Source of the DNA: Oscillospiraceae bacterium
GTDB lineage: Bacteria; Bacillota; Clostridia; Oscillospirales; Oscillospiraceae
Reading direction: 5' to 3'
DNA: 8,095 nt
Assembly: GCA_017620315.1 (NCBI GenBank)
Contig: JAFZQQ010000388.1
Span: forward strand, 1 to 8,095
The translations under genes were made by a program, and so were the position numbers. The number at the start of each line of letters is the position of its first letter. The stretch's first letter is position 1. Positions 1-6,108 of this stretch are shown here, piece by piece. The notes under the pieces are model-generated. The model searched no databases. It saw only the letters and a program-made list of their open reading frames with translations, and was not told where the DNA came from.

Positions 1-184
1 CTTTGAAAAGCTCAACGCCCACAAGGTCTTCACTGAGACCGCTGACGCCGAAAAGACCGTCGGACTTATCGAAAAGCTGGGCATGCGTCTTGAAGGTGTG
101 CAGCGCGAGCAGACGCTCGACAACCACGGCAACCGTCTGGATATGTACCTTTACGGCATACTCCGCAGCGAGCTGCAGGCGTGA
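1..184 (+). CDS. GNAT-family N-acetyltransferase, C-terminal fragment
   Basis: The last 60 codons of a gene whose start lies left of the window; the reading frame begins at base 2 and ends with TGA at 182-184. The peptide contains EKLGMRLEGVQREQ, then a D-x-YLYGILRSE ending. This is the usual C-terminal signature of RimJ/RimL-type GNAT acetyltransferases, in which a late helix carries 'LEKLGM.EG' and the last strand carries 'Y.ILR.E'. Family members transfer acetyl from acetyl-CoA to an amino group of a protein, antibiotic or small molecule. The acetyl-CoA-binding loop and substrate-binding part lie outside the window, so the substrate cannot be inferred. Two hairpins follow the stop codon, so it is probably the last gene of its transcript. 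Family assignment is fairly sure; function is open. Confidence 0.82.
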   Translation, partial: FEKLNAHKVFTETADAEKTVGLIEKLGMRLEGVQREQTLDNHGNRLDMYLYGILRSELQA

Positions 185-204
185 CCGCGGCAAGCGCGGT
201 TTTC
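184..204 (+). terminator. Short stop-codon-proximal hairpin with TTTT tail
   Basis: A perfect 6-bp GC-rich stem (ACCGCG at 184-189 and CGCGGT at 195-200, loop GCAAG) starts on the last base of the GNAT stop codon and runs into a short T run (200-203). The stem and tail are both short, so alone it would be a weak intrinsic terminator; it may act together with the hairpin about 20 bases downstream. Confidence 0.4.
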
Positions 205-220
205 GGCACGGTTTGAAGCA

Positions 221-246
221 GGCATATCGACGATATGCCCCTTTTT
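221..246 (+). terminator. Intrinsic terminator after the GNAT gene
   Basis: Inverted repeat GGCATATCG (221-229) / CGATATGCC (231-239). Allowing for a sterically possible loop it folds as a 7-8 bp stem with a 3-5 base loop. It is followed by CC and a TTTTT tract at 242-246. The position, between the GNAT stop and the next promoter, fits a rho-independent terminator for the upstream transcript. Confidence 0.6.
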
Positions 247-289
247 CCCTCACGGAGGCTCTCCTGTTTGCATTGTTCAAAAAATTTTA

Positions 290-318
290 ATGACTTTCCC
301 TCCGGTTTATGTCATAAT
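290..318 (+). promoter_or_regulatory. Predicted sigma-A-type promoter for the rhomboid/HD/TIM-barrel operon
   Basis: An extended -10 element, TGT followed by CATAAT (313-318, 5 of 6 consensus matches), lies 17 bases downstream of ATGACT (290-295, 4 of 6 matches to TTGACA). Transcription would begin near 325, leaving a leader of about 55 bases before the TTG start. The stretch sits directly after the upstream terminator, where a promoter is expected. Prediction from sequence only. Confidence 0.5.
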
Positions 319-364
319 ACTCACGTTGTAACTTCTGTGCCTTCGCCGAGGGTCACAATCATAT

Positions 365-372
365 TAAGGGGG
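365..372 (+). promoter_or_regulatory. Ribosome binding site supporting a TTG start
   Basis: TAAGGGGG lies 8 bases before the TTG codon at 381. It decides the start because the first in-frame ATG (residue 24) lies inside the first hydrophobic segment and would remove the conserved basic N-terminus. Confidence 0.55.
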
Positions 373-380
373 CTATCGCC

Positions 381-1250
381 TTGAACAAGCTCAACAAATC
401 TATTGACAAGTTCTGCATACTCCATCCGCGCTTTGGTATCCAGAACCTTATGCTCTATATTGCCATAGCAAACGCGGCAGTGTTTCTTCTTGACCGGTTT
501 GCGACGGGCGGCATGAGTCTTTCCGATCTTTTGTGCTTCTATCCCGGTTATGTGCTGCGCGGCCAGATATGGAGGCTTGTGACCTTTGTGCTCATACCGG
601 AAAGCGGCACTGCGTTTTCGGTGCTTATCTCCTGCTACTTCTATTATTGGATCGGTACAACGCTGGAACGGCAATGGGGTACGGCAAAGTTCACCTGCTA
701 TTATCTCAGCGGAATGCTGCTCACCGTCGTCGGCACGTCCATTGTCAGCGTGCTTGTCGGCGCTTCGATCCCGGTATACAGCGCGCACTATGTTAATTTC
801 GCGATGTTTCTCGCCTTCGCTGTGCTCTGGCCCGACGCGCAGGTGCTGCTGTTTTTCATTATCCCGATAAAGATCAAATACCTCGCCTACGCCGACCTCG
901 CCTTTTTCGCGTACAATATCCTGCGTTATGTGCTCGGCGGAGTGTGGTTCTTCTCCATCATACCGATCATGGCGCTTTTGAATTTCGTCATATTCTTCTG
1001 GCCGGAGCTTCAGCGTTTTATGAAGCTGGAGAGCAAACGTCCCGTGAGGACGCCGCGTCAGGCCGCTTCGGAGACCCGGCGTGAAGCGCATACCGCAAGC
1101 GCGGGCATACGCAAATGCGCCGTTTGCGGTCGCACGAACGTCACAGATCCGGAGCTTGATTTCCGTTACTGCTCACGCTGTTCCGGCTACCACTGTTTCT
1201 GCTCGGATCACATTTTTTCACACGTACACTTCACAGAGGATCAGCCCTGA
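381..1250 (+). CDS. Rhomboid-fold membrane protein lacking the protease motif, with C-terminal zinc-ribbon-like tail
   Basis: A 289-residue integral membrane protein starting at TTG. Residues about 24-210 are strongly hydrophobic, with roughly five to six membrane segments. Rhomboid-superfamily landmarks are visible: GQIWRLVTF (61-69, the loop-1 WR motif), WIGTTLERQWG (90-100, matching the 'G..LE...G' motif of TM2), and the IPIKIK segment (161-166). The GxSG nucleophile motif expected in TM4 is absent (YSAHYVN at 133-139), and no HxxxH/catalytic His is seen in the last segment. It is therefore probably a pseudoprotease, like iRhoms or Derlins, rather than a protease. After a basic linker (217-244), residues 245-283 hold CAVC, CSRC, HCFC and three further His, a likely metal-binding tail. 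It is the first gene of an operon with the HD and TIM-barrel genes, and its stop lies 18 bases before the next start. Possible roles are membrane protein binding or quality control; no substrate can be named. Confidence 0.75.
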   Translation: MNKLNKSIDKFCILHPRFGIQNLMLYIAIANAAVFLLDRFATGGMSLSDLLCFYPGYVLRGQIWRLVTFVLIPESGTAFSVLISCYFYYWIGTTLERQWGTAKFTCYYLSGMLLTVVGTSIVSVLVGASIPVYSAHYVNFAMFLAFAVLWPDAQVLLFFIIPIKIKYLAYADLAFFAYNILRYVLGGVWFFSIIPIMALLNFVIFFWPELQRFMKLESKRPVRTPRQAASETRREAHTASAGIRKCAVCGRTNVTDPELDFRYCSRCSGYHCFCSDHIFSHVHFTEDQP

Positions 1251-1268
1251 TAAAGGAGGAACGCCCTA

Positions 1269-1838
1269 ATGCTGACTTATGACGAGGCCTGCACGCTCCT
1301 AAAGGAGTATAATGAAGGCGAATTCCATCTCCGCCACGGCCGTATTGTCGGCGACGTCATGCGTTGGTTCGCGCAGTCGCTCGGTTATGGTGAGGAAGCA
1401 GATTTCTGGCAGCTTGTCGGGTTGCTGCACGATCTCGATTTTGAAAAATACCCTGACGAGCACTGCATCAGGTCTCAGAAAATCATGCGCGAGCGCGGAA
1501 TTGACGAGCGTCTGATACGCGCAACGGCAAGCCACGGCTGGGAGGAGGACGCCTCCCGTCACGGTGAGCTGCCGAAGCCCGAGCATGAGATGGAAAAGGT
1601 ACTGTATGCCGTTGACGAGCTTACCGGGCTTATCGGCGCGGTTGCTCTGATGCGCCCCAGCAAAAGCTGTGACGACCTCGAGGTCAAGAGCGTAAAAAAG
1701 AAGTATAAGGACAAACGTTTCGCCGCCGGCTGCGACCGTGACGTTATAGAACGCGGCGCCGCTATGCTCGACTGGGATCTCGACAGGTTGATCGAGCAGA
1801 CCATCCTCGCCATGCGCGCGAGCGAGAACGTTGACTGA
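1269..1838 (+). CDS. HD-domain hydrolase, HDIG-like, unknown substrate
   Basis: A 189-residue soluble protein with an excellent ribosome binding site (AAGGAGG at 1253-1259, 9 bases before ATG). Metal-binding HD residues appear in order: His20/His23 in the first helix, the His54-Asp55 doublet in GLLHDLDFEKYP, His89 in ASHGWEE, and Asp116 in AVDELTG. This H...HD...H...D arrangement is that of the HD phosphohydrolase superfamily, whose members remove phosphate from nucleotides or related phospho-compounds using divalent metal ions. It resembles the small stand-alone HD proteins often annotated 'predicted hydrolase, HD superfamily' in Clostridia. No second domain, signal peptide or membrane segment is visible. 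It lies 18 bases after the rhomboid-like gene and 9 bases before the TIM-barrel gene, so co-translation is likely. Fold and metal site are well supported; the substrate is not predictable. Confidence 0.85.
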   Translation: MLTYDEACTLLKEYNEGEFHLRHGRIVGDVMRWFAQSLGYGEEADFWQLVGLLHDLDFEKYPDEHCIRSQKIMRERGIDERLIRATASHGWEEDASRHGELPKPEHEMEKVLYAVDELTGLIGAVALMRPSKSCDDLEVKSVKKKYKDKRFAAGCDRDVIERGAAMLDWDLDRLIEQTILAMRASENVD

Positions 1839-1847
1839 GGCGCCGCT

Positions 1848-2528
1848 ATGGATCAGAACTTTGCTCCTTCTTATAACGGTGCGCTGCGCAATCACCGCGT
1901 TGAGGTGCCTGAGTGCATATCCTCCTGCCGCGGTATCCGCATTTTTGGGCGTTTATTAAAGTCCGTCATCTTTTCTACCGATGTCGCGACTATCGCCAAC
2001 ACCAATGCCGACGCGGTCATCGCGGTCTATCCCTTCACGCCCCAGCCGCGAATCGTCAGCGCGGTCATGAGCGTCGCCGATATGCCGGTATTTTTCGGCG
2101 TCGGTGGAGGCTTCACGTCAGGCAAGCGATCCGTGAACCAGGCGGTAGCCGCTGAAAACATGGGAGCGATAGGCGTTGTTTTGAACGCCCCGGTTCCCCC
2201 TGAGGTGTTGCGCGAAATAAAGGAGAACGTGGATATAGCCGTCGTTGCGACGATCGTTTCCGCGGCGCAGGACACAGAGGCACGCATAGATGCAGGCGTG
2301 GACATTCTGAACGTCGCCGCCTCCTCCGCAACGTCCGAGGTTGTGTCTCAGCTCCGCGCGCGGCATCCGCATTTCCCCATCATGGCGACCGGAGGCCCTT
2401 CCGACGATACGATACGCGCGACCATTGCCGCCGGTGCCGACGCGATAAGCTACACGCCGCCGGACAATCGCGAGCTTCTTGCCGCGATCATGCGCTCCCA
2501 CCGCGAGCGCTATATCAGCGGAGACTGA
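1848..2528 (+). CDS. TIM-barrel protein with KDPG-aldolase/TrpA-like phosphate-binding loop (often annotated 'hydrolase')
   Basis: A 226-residue soluble protein. The start is ATG at 1848, with a weak GAGG 7 bases upstream overlapping the preceding stop, suggesting translational coupling to the HD gene. Alternating hydrophobic strands and helices fit a (beta/alpha)8 barrel: DAVIAVYPFTPQP (55-67), PVFFGVGGGFTSGKR (80-94), GAIGVVLNAP, IAVVATIVSA, DILNVAA, FPIMATGGPSDDT (176-188) and GADAISYTPP (196-205). The ATGG strand-7 loop and the following GADAI strand are where KDPG aldolase, TrpA and related barrels bind a substrate phosphate. I recognise this as a family seen in many Clostridia and labelled 'hydrolase', with no reaction I can vouch for. 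A class I aldolase lysine is not obvious; Lys93 in TSGKR is the only conserved-looking candidate. It is the last gene of the operon, before a strong terminator. Confidence 0.75.
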   Translation: MDQNFAPSYNGALRNHRVEVPECISSCRGIRIFGRLLKSVIFSTDVATIANTNADAVIAVYPFTPQPRIVSAVMSVADMPVFFGVGGGFTSGKRSVNQAVAAENMGAIGVVLNAPVPPEVLREIKENVDIAVVATIVSAAQDTEARIDAGVDILNVAASSATSEVVSQLRARHPHFPIMATGGPSDDTIRATIAAGADAISYTPPDNRELLAAIMRSHRERYISGD

Positions 2529-2543
2529 CCCCACATAACGGCG

Positions 2544-2584
2544 GACGCCGCGAAGCTTCAATGAGGCTTCGCGGCGTCTTTTTT
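2544..2584 (+). terminator. Strong intrinsic terminator of the rhomboid/HD/TIM-barrel operon
   Basis: A perfect 13-bp GC-rich stem (2544-2556 with 2566-2578), a 9-base loop and a six-T tract at 2579-2584. The T tract supports termination of the rightward transcript. It overlaps the stop codon of the convergent lipoprotein gene (2583-2585). Read leftward, the hairpin has no U tract after it, so termination of the opposing transcript would be weaker. Confidence 0.9.
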
Positions 2585-3383
2585 ATTCGTTGTTGCTGCT
2601 TTTCAAGAGTTCGGCGCCGTATTCGTTCAAATACGGTGCAAGCCGTTCATACGGAACGGTCAGCTCAGGAAGCGTTCTGGAATGCGGAGCTATCAGGCAA
2701 TCCGGGAATATGAAATGAACGCCGTCCACGGCAAAAAACACGCTTGCGTCCTCCATGGCGTCAGCCCTCTTTAAAGCATCCGGGAAAAAGCGCTCGGCGT
2801 TCTCCTCAAGCTCCGCCGAAAGCGCGGAGGCCATCTCCGCTCTCAGTTCATCCGGTCTTTCCGTCAAGTCCTTCCAGGTAACAAATGACCCATTTTTAAC
2901 GTCAAAGCTCCAGGTCTCGGCAAAGGGAAACGCCAGTTCCCCGCCCCAGTCAATATAGCCCTCTGCGCGTACGCAAAGCAGGGCGTCCGTCAGTCTTGTG
3001 TCCTTAATGTCGATGTACTGCGCGCAGGGGATGAACCCGTCCGCTCCCTCGTCGGCATAGCGGCCTATCGCAAGCTGTTCAAGCTCTTTGTATTCCTCCG
3101 CGAGCAGTCTCTGCCTATGCTCGATCTCAGCGTTGAACGCATCGCATGCCGCTGTCATAGCCTCCGGAGGCATATCCCCGTTTCCGTCGCGCGTAAGCGC
3201 GAGCACAGGCAGATTTCCGGCGCACCATGAAAGAAGCTCGCCGTCGTTTGCATAGTAGTCGTCGGAATACTCCCATTCTCGGCACTCAAAGCTCCACACG
3301 GTGGGTTCTTCCCGTGAGCAGCCTGTCAGCACGGCGCAGATGAACAGCAGCGCAATAGCGCTTCCGGCACGGCGCATCACCAT
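2583..3383 (-). CDS. Small secreted lipoprotein, DUF3298/RsiV-like, truncated paralogue of the upstream gene product
   Basis: A 266-residue protein with a lipoprotein signal peptide: basic MVMRRA, hydrophobic core to residue 19, and lipobox LTGC with the lipidated Cys at 22. The mature part resembles the first 300 residues of the neighbouring 465-residue lipoprotein. It shares a VWS-F/Y opening, an F-DV/DLE-x-GSF-x-x-x-x-DL strand (160-173), a run of amphipathic helix, an acidic 'DGV.FIF' strand and a closing PYERLAPYLNEYG segment. That order fits DUF4163 plus DUF3298, the extracellular fold of B. subtilis RsiV and PdaC. The neighbour's WGGAHGG motif is WGGELAF (146-152) here, so the signature His is lost. 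The start is ambiguous: the called ATG overlaps the preceding gene by 7 bases, but the ATG two codons later (3377) touches its stop as TGATG. No clear ribosome binding site is seen, so coupled translation is likely. Role unknown; probably on the outer face of the membrane. Confidence 0.72.
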   Translation of the reverse strand: MVMRRAGSAIALLFICAVLTGCSREEPTVWSFECREWEYSDDYYANDGELLSWCAGNLPVLALTRDGNGDMPPEAMTAACDAFNAEIEHRQRLLAEEYKELEQLAIGRYADEGADGFIPCAQYIDIKDTRLTDALLCVRAEGYIDWGGELAFPFAETWSFDVKNGSFVTWKDLTERPDELRAEMASALSAELEENAERFFPDALKRADAMEDASVFFAVDGVHFIFPDCLIAPHSRTLPELTVPYERLAPYLNEYGAELLKSSNNE

Positions 3384-4774
3384 ATGGTACTGAACCCGCT
3401 AAAGACAGCCCCGCCGTCCGTAAGCTCAAACGGGAACTCCACGTCACTCTTCTCACCGGTCAGCACCCATTCGCTCTTTTCTTCGTCATAATCGCGCCAG
3501 GTTATCGTCGCGATGACATTTCCGCCCTTGCCGTCCGCGTTGAGCTTGGCGACATAGTCGACCGAGTCGATATACATATCCGTACCGCGTCCCGCAGGCA
3601 GCATATAAAGTCCGCCGTCGATATCCTTGAACAGCGGGTAGACTGCCTCTGTGCCGCTGGATGCAAGTCTGGCTTCAACAAGCTCCTCACTGAGTCTGGT
3701 AAGCATTTTGTTCCGAAGGTCGCCGATCGAATTGATTCCGGGAAGATCAACGTGATAATAGATCATGTCCTCGCCGTTGACCTGAGCTGTCTTTTTGTCG
3801 TTGTAGTCAGTGGGAACGAGACCTTCAAACCAGTACCACATTTCATCGGCCTCATAGAAATTGCCCAGAACCTTTGCCTCCGGCGACGGAGCAAGCAGAC
3901 GCTCACCGCGCTCGTTCAGGAATCTGCTGAGCTTTCCGTCGGAAATCTGATACTCAAGTATTCCGTAAACATACGCAGCAAGCTCATACTGTCCGAATAT
4001 AACTGTGATCCCGTCCTCGCCAATAGAGAAGTTGTAGTCGTCGCTGTTCCGGACGGTATCCTCAAAATCATCAAATAAATACTCGTTCTCGCCGCCCTCG
4101 TAGATTTGGTTGATGATATCGTCTGCAAGCATCTTTTTCAGTCCTTCATAGTTGTCCGTTAAGTCGGCAAGACCAAAAAAGCTGCCCGTTTCAAGGTCAA
4201 AGTGCAAATTGATATAGCTCATGCCTCCGTGTGCGCCGCCCCAATAGCCGTAGGAGCTGAACATCGTTTCAAGCAGGCTTCCGGAGATACGCGTGCTTTC
4301 CACGGCAAGCTCCTCGGAATAGCCGTAAAAGCTTTCGCGGTACTCCTCCGGCATCTCGTTATACTGCAGCTGCGCGTCCGCGCCGAGGCTCTCCGCAGTC
4401 GGCATATCGCCGGCGACCTCGTCAATGCCGCGATTGAATACGTCGCACACCTTCTGCATATCCTTGGGCGGCTCCGCATTCTGCGCGCCTCCTTCGCATG
4501 AAAGCGACAGCACGGGACGCTCGCAGGAAACGGTCGCGAGCAGAACGCCGTCATCGTTTTTATACTCGCCCTCGGTATTCTCTGTCGTGAGCGTATAGCT
4601 CCATACCGCATTGTCCGGCTGCGGCTCGGACTTCGGTTCTGTGGTTCCGGATGCGGGCGCGGGCTCCGAGCCCGTGTTCGTCGCCGCAGGCTGCGCAGCG
4701 TTTTTCTGCCCGCAGCCGACGAGCGTCAGCGCCATGGCAAGCGCCAGAAATGTCGAGACCAGTTTCTTATTCAT
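3377..4774 (-). CDS. Secreted lipoprotein: DUF4163/DUF3298 (RsiV-like) plus C-terminal IseA-like domain
   Basis: A 465-residue lipoprotein. Residues 1-21 are a signal peptide with lipobox LVGC (Cys21), and 22-56 are a Pro/Ala/Thr/Glu-rich tether. Residues about 57-170 resemble DUF4163. Residues about 175-290 resemble DUF3298, with YWGGAHGG (177-184), then FDLETGSFFGLADL (192-205) and a DGITVIFGQYELAAY-type strand. In RsiV and PdaC this pair forms an extracellular fold, which in RsiV binds lysozyme. Residues about 300-465 form a second domain (MWYWFEGL, MIYYHVDLPGI, an amphipathic helix, then DIDGGLYMLPAGRGTDM at 384-400 and FELTDGGAVFSGFST) that looks like the IseA inhibitor of D,L-endopeptidases. 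The IseA call is by pattern memory only. The start is firm: GAGGAGG (4788-4782) lies 7 bases before ATG, and ATGA overlaps the tmcAL stop. It is coupled to tmcAL upstream and to the paralogue downstream. Confidence 0.75.
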   Translation of the reverse strand: MNKKLVSTFLALAMALTLVGCGQKNAAQPAATNTGSEPAPASGTTEPKSEPQPDNAVWSYTLTTENTEGEYKNDDGVLLATVSCERPVLSLSCEGGAQNAEPPKDMQKVCDVFNRGIDEVAGDMPTAESLGADAQLQYNEMPEEYRESFYGYSEELAVESTRISGSLLETMFSSYGYWGGAHGGMSYINLHFDLETGSFFGLADLTDNYEGLKKMLADDIINQIYEGGENEYLFDDFEDTVRNSDDYNFSIGEDGITVIFGQYELAAYVYGILEYQISDGKLSRFLNERGERLLAPSPEAKVLGNFYEADEMWYWFEGLVPTDYNDKKTAQVNGEDMIYYHVDLPGINSIGDLRNKMLTRLSEELVEARLASSGTEAVYPLFKDIDGGLYMLPAGRGTDMYIDSVDYVAKLNADGKGGNVIATITWRDYDEEKSEWVLTGEKSDVEFPFELTDGGAVFSGFSTIW

Positions 4775-5982
4775 TCTGCATCCTCCTCAATAATCACAGG
4801 GTCTGTTTTCCACTCGCTCCCACCCGCCGACCTTGAGAGATCGGGATACGCAAGCGCATAGAGATCCGTCGCCCTTGCTTCCAATTCCATTAGACTCTGC
4901 GCGCTGCGAGAAAGTTTCCTCCCGTACGCGGGTTTTATCAAAACCGGCAGTGAAGCGCTCTCCCTCATCCTTTTAAGCAGAGCTTTTCCCCTGCCGTTCA
5001 TCGCCAGCACACGGATATATGGCACATGTCCTGTGCGCAGCTCGGGTGTTATGCCCAAATACGCCGACAGCAGCATACGGCGCAGCCTCGCATAGGCGTA
5101 TCGCTTTGTTTTCACCGCTTCAAGAAGCTCCGTGAGCCCCGCAGCCGAGCGTGCCGCGTCATAGAAACGGTGATACAGGCCCTCGCCTCCGTCGTCATAA
5201 GCGGCAAGCTCGTCCTCGCTCATCGTTCTGAGTCTGGACAGTATCGCTCGTTCCGCCGTCTCCATGCGCACCGGGGCTTTTCCGTTCAAGGCCTCCGCTT
5301 TGTACAGCCTGTACATATCAGGCGTCAGATACTGTGTGACGTCTTCACCCTCGCAGAGCTTTTGCCGCAGCTCCGACGCCGAGGCGTAGCCCCCCGCGGC
5401 CTCCCCGTCGTGCAAGGCTCCGATCCGCTCCAGCGCAAGCGGCTCAATTCCGCTTCCGGTCTGTCGCAGCGCCTTGCAATATTCCACTCCGAGGATATCG
5501 TTCGGGCTTCCGAGACAGTCGGCGTCGCTGCCGCACAGTGCCCGCGCCGCCCTCTCTCGCGCGTGGGCAAAGCTGTCTCCCGCCTTCAGTTCTTCTCTCA
5601 GAAGCGTGGGAAAGCTCTCCGCGCACAGCGCTTCCGCAGTTCGCACAAGGCGGCACGTATCGGCGCATTCGCTGCCGAAAGCAAGCGAGTCAACTATTCC
5701 GGTCCCCTCCAGCAGCTCCACGCCCGCACGCGCAAAGCCCTCCGCCGACGCCGAAGCCCACGGGAGCGGAAGCTCGATAACAAGATTGGCTCCGCCTCTT
5801 ACCGCGGCCTCCGCGCGCACATGCTTGCGCACAATGGCAAGATCCCCGCGTTGGACATAATTGCCGCTCATAACGCACACAACCGCGGTATCCTCGCCCA
5901 AGCGCCGCCTCAGCTCGCCAAGCTGCCAGGCGTGCCCTGTATGAAAGGGATTGTATTCGCAGATTATTCCAACGGAGCGCAT
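4771..5982 (-). CDS. tmcAL: tRNA(Met) cytidine acetate ligase TmcAL (YlbM family)
   Basis: A 403-residue cytoplasmic enzyme that activates acetate with ATP to acetyl-adenylate and transfers the acetyl group to cytidine 34 of elongator tRNA-Met, forming N4-acetylcytidine and helping accurate AUG decoding. Visible signatures are [14 protein letters not shown] (4-17), which contains the nucleotidyltransferase HxGH motif at 14-17, then [10 protein letters not shown] (38-47), [26 protein letters not shown] (99-104), [15 protein letters not shown], and a C-terminal [15 protein letters not shown] segment typical of the family. Length is normal. A frame also opens at TTG (5994), but I chose the ATG at 5982. 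It has TGAGAGG 4 bases upstream and puts the conserved [11 protein letters not shown] at the usual distance. The stop overlaps the lipoprotein start by four bases (ATGA). It is divergent from ackA across a 126-base gap. Confidence 0.93.
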   Translation of the reverse strand: MRSVGIICEYNPFHTGHAWQLGELRRRLGEDTAVVCVMSGNYVQRGDLAIVRKHVRAEAAVRGGANLVIELPLPWASASAEGFARAGVELLEGTGIVDSLAFGSECADTCRLVRTAEALCAESFPTLLREELKAGDSFAHARERAARALCGSDADCLGSPNDILGVEYCKALRQTGSGIEPLALERIGALHDGEAAGGYASASELRQKLCEGEDVTQYLTPDMYRLYKAEALNGKAPVRMETAERAILSRLRTMSEDELAAYDDGGEGLYHRFYDAARSAAGLTELLEAVKTKRYAYARLRRMLLSAYLGITPELRTGHVPYIRVLAMNGRGKALLKRMRESASLPVLIKPAYGRKLSRSAQSLMELEARATDLYALAYPDLSRSAGGSEWKTDPVIIEEDAE

Positions 5983-5986
5983 AAAA

Positions 5987-5993
5987 CCTCTCA
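5987..5993 (-). promoter_or_regulatory. Ribosome binding site of tmcAL
   Basis: TGAGAGG on the minus strand lies 4 bases before the ATG at 5982. The spacing is short, but it supports this ATG over the in-frame TTG at 5994, which overlaps this site and has no purine-rich sequence upstream. A leftward promoter must lie between here and about 6056. TATTAT (6033-6028, minus strand) is a possible -10, but no good -35 is seen, so I do not list it as a promoter. Confidence 0.5.
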
Positions 5994-6003
5994 AAAATAT
6001 AGC

Positions 6004-6032
6004 TTGTTTTTACAGTCTTCTGCTGATATAAT
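6004..6032 (+). promoter_or_regulatory. Predicted sigma-A promoter of ackA
   Basis: A perfect TATAAT at 6027-6032 with an extended TGA just before it (6024-6026), and TTGTTT (6004-6009) as the -35 at a 17-base spacing. Only the TTG half of the -35 matches, which the extended -10 may compensate. The predicted start is near 6039, giving a leader of about 70 bases that contains a small GCGG-AAAA-CCGC hairpin at 6056-6067. The AT-rich stretch lies in the divergent tmcAL/ackA spacer, so both promoters probably share it. Confidence 0.7.
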
Positions 6033-6108
6033 ATTATTGTTGTGTATATATCTTAGCGGAAAACCGCGCGCGTTTCAAGCGCAACTAAGAAAAAAGGAGC
6101 AAATTATT

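Noticed and set aside
3..290. A 95-codon plus-strand frame at the left edge.
   Set aside because: It is out of phase with the GNAT acetyltransferase fragment, gives a Ser/Thr/Arg-rich shadow sequence, and runs through two terminator hairpins.
321..1091. A 256-codon minus-strand open frame opposite the rhomboid-like gene, and a similar 198-codon frame at 1299-1895.
   Set aside because: Both are antisense to genes with clear domains, ribosome binding sites and operon spacing; their composition is low in hydrophobics, with no family signal.
381..1250. Annotation as an active rhomboid intramembrane serine protease.
   Set aside because: The GxSG motif and the partner His are not found in the expected membrane segments, although the fold landmarks are.
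5026..6108. A 361-codon open frame in phase with and upstream of ackA, which would give a 760-residue fusion protein.
   Set aside because: It is antisense to tmcAL, which has clear family motifs. AckA has its own ribosome binding site, promoter and normal N-terminus at 6109. The extra part shows no domain and an Arg/Gln/His-rich composition typical of an antisense frame in GC-rich DNA.
6033..6108. Possible riboswitch or attenuator in the ackA leader (GCGG-AAAA-CCGC and GCGC hairpins).
   Set aside because: The leader is only about 70 bases, the stems are 4 bp, and no known riboswitch core or terminator U tract is present.
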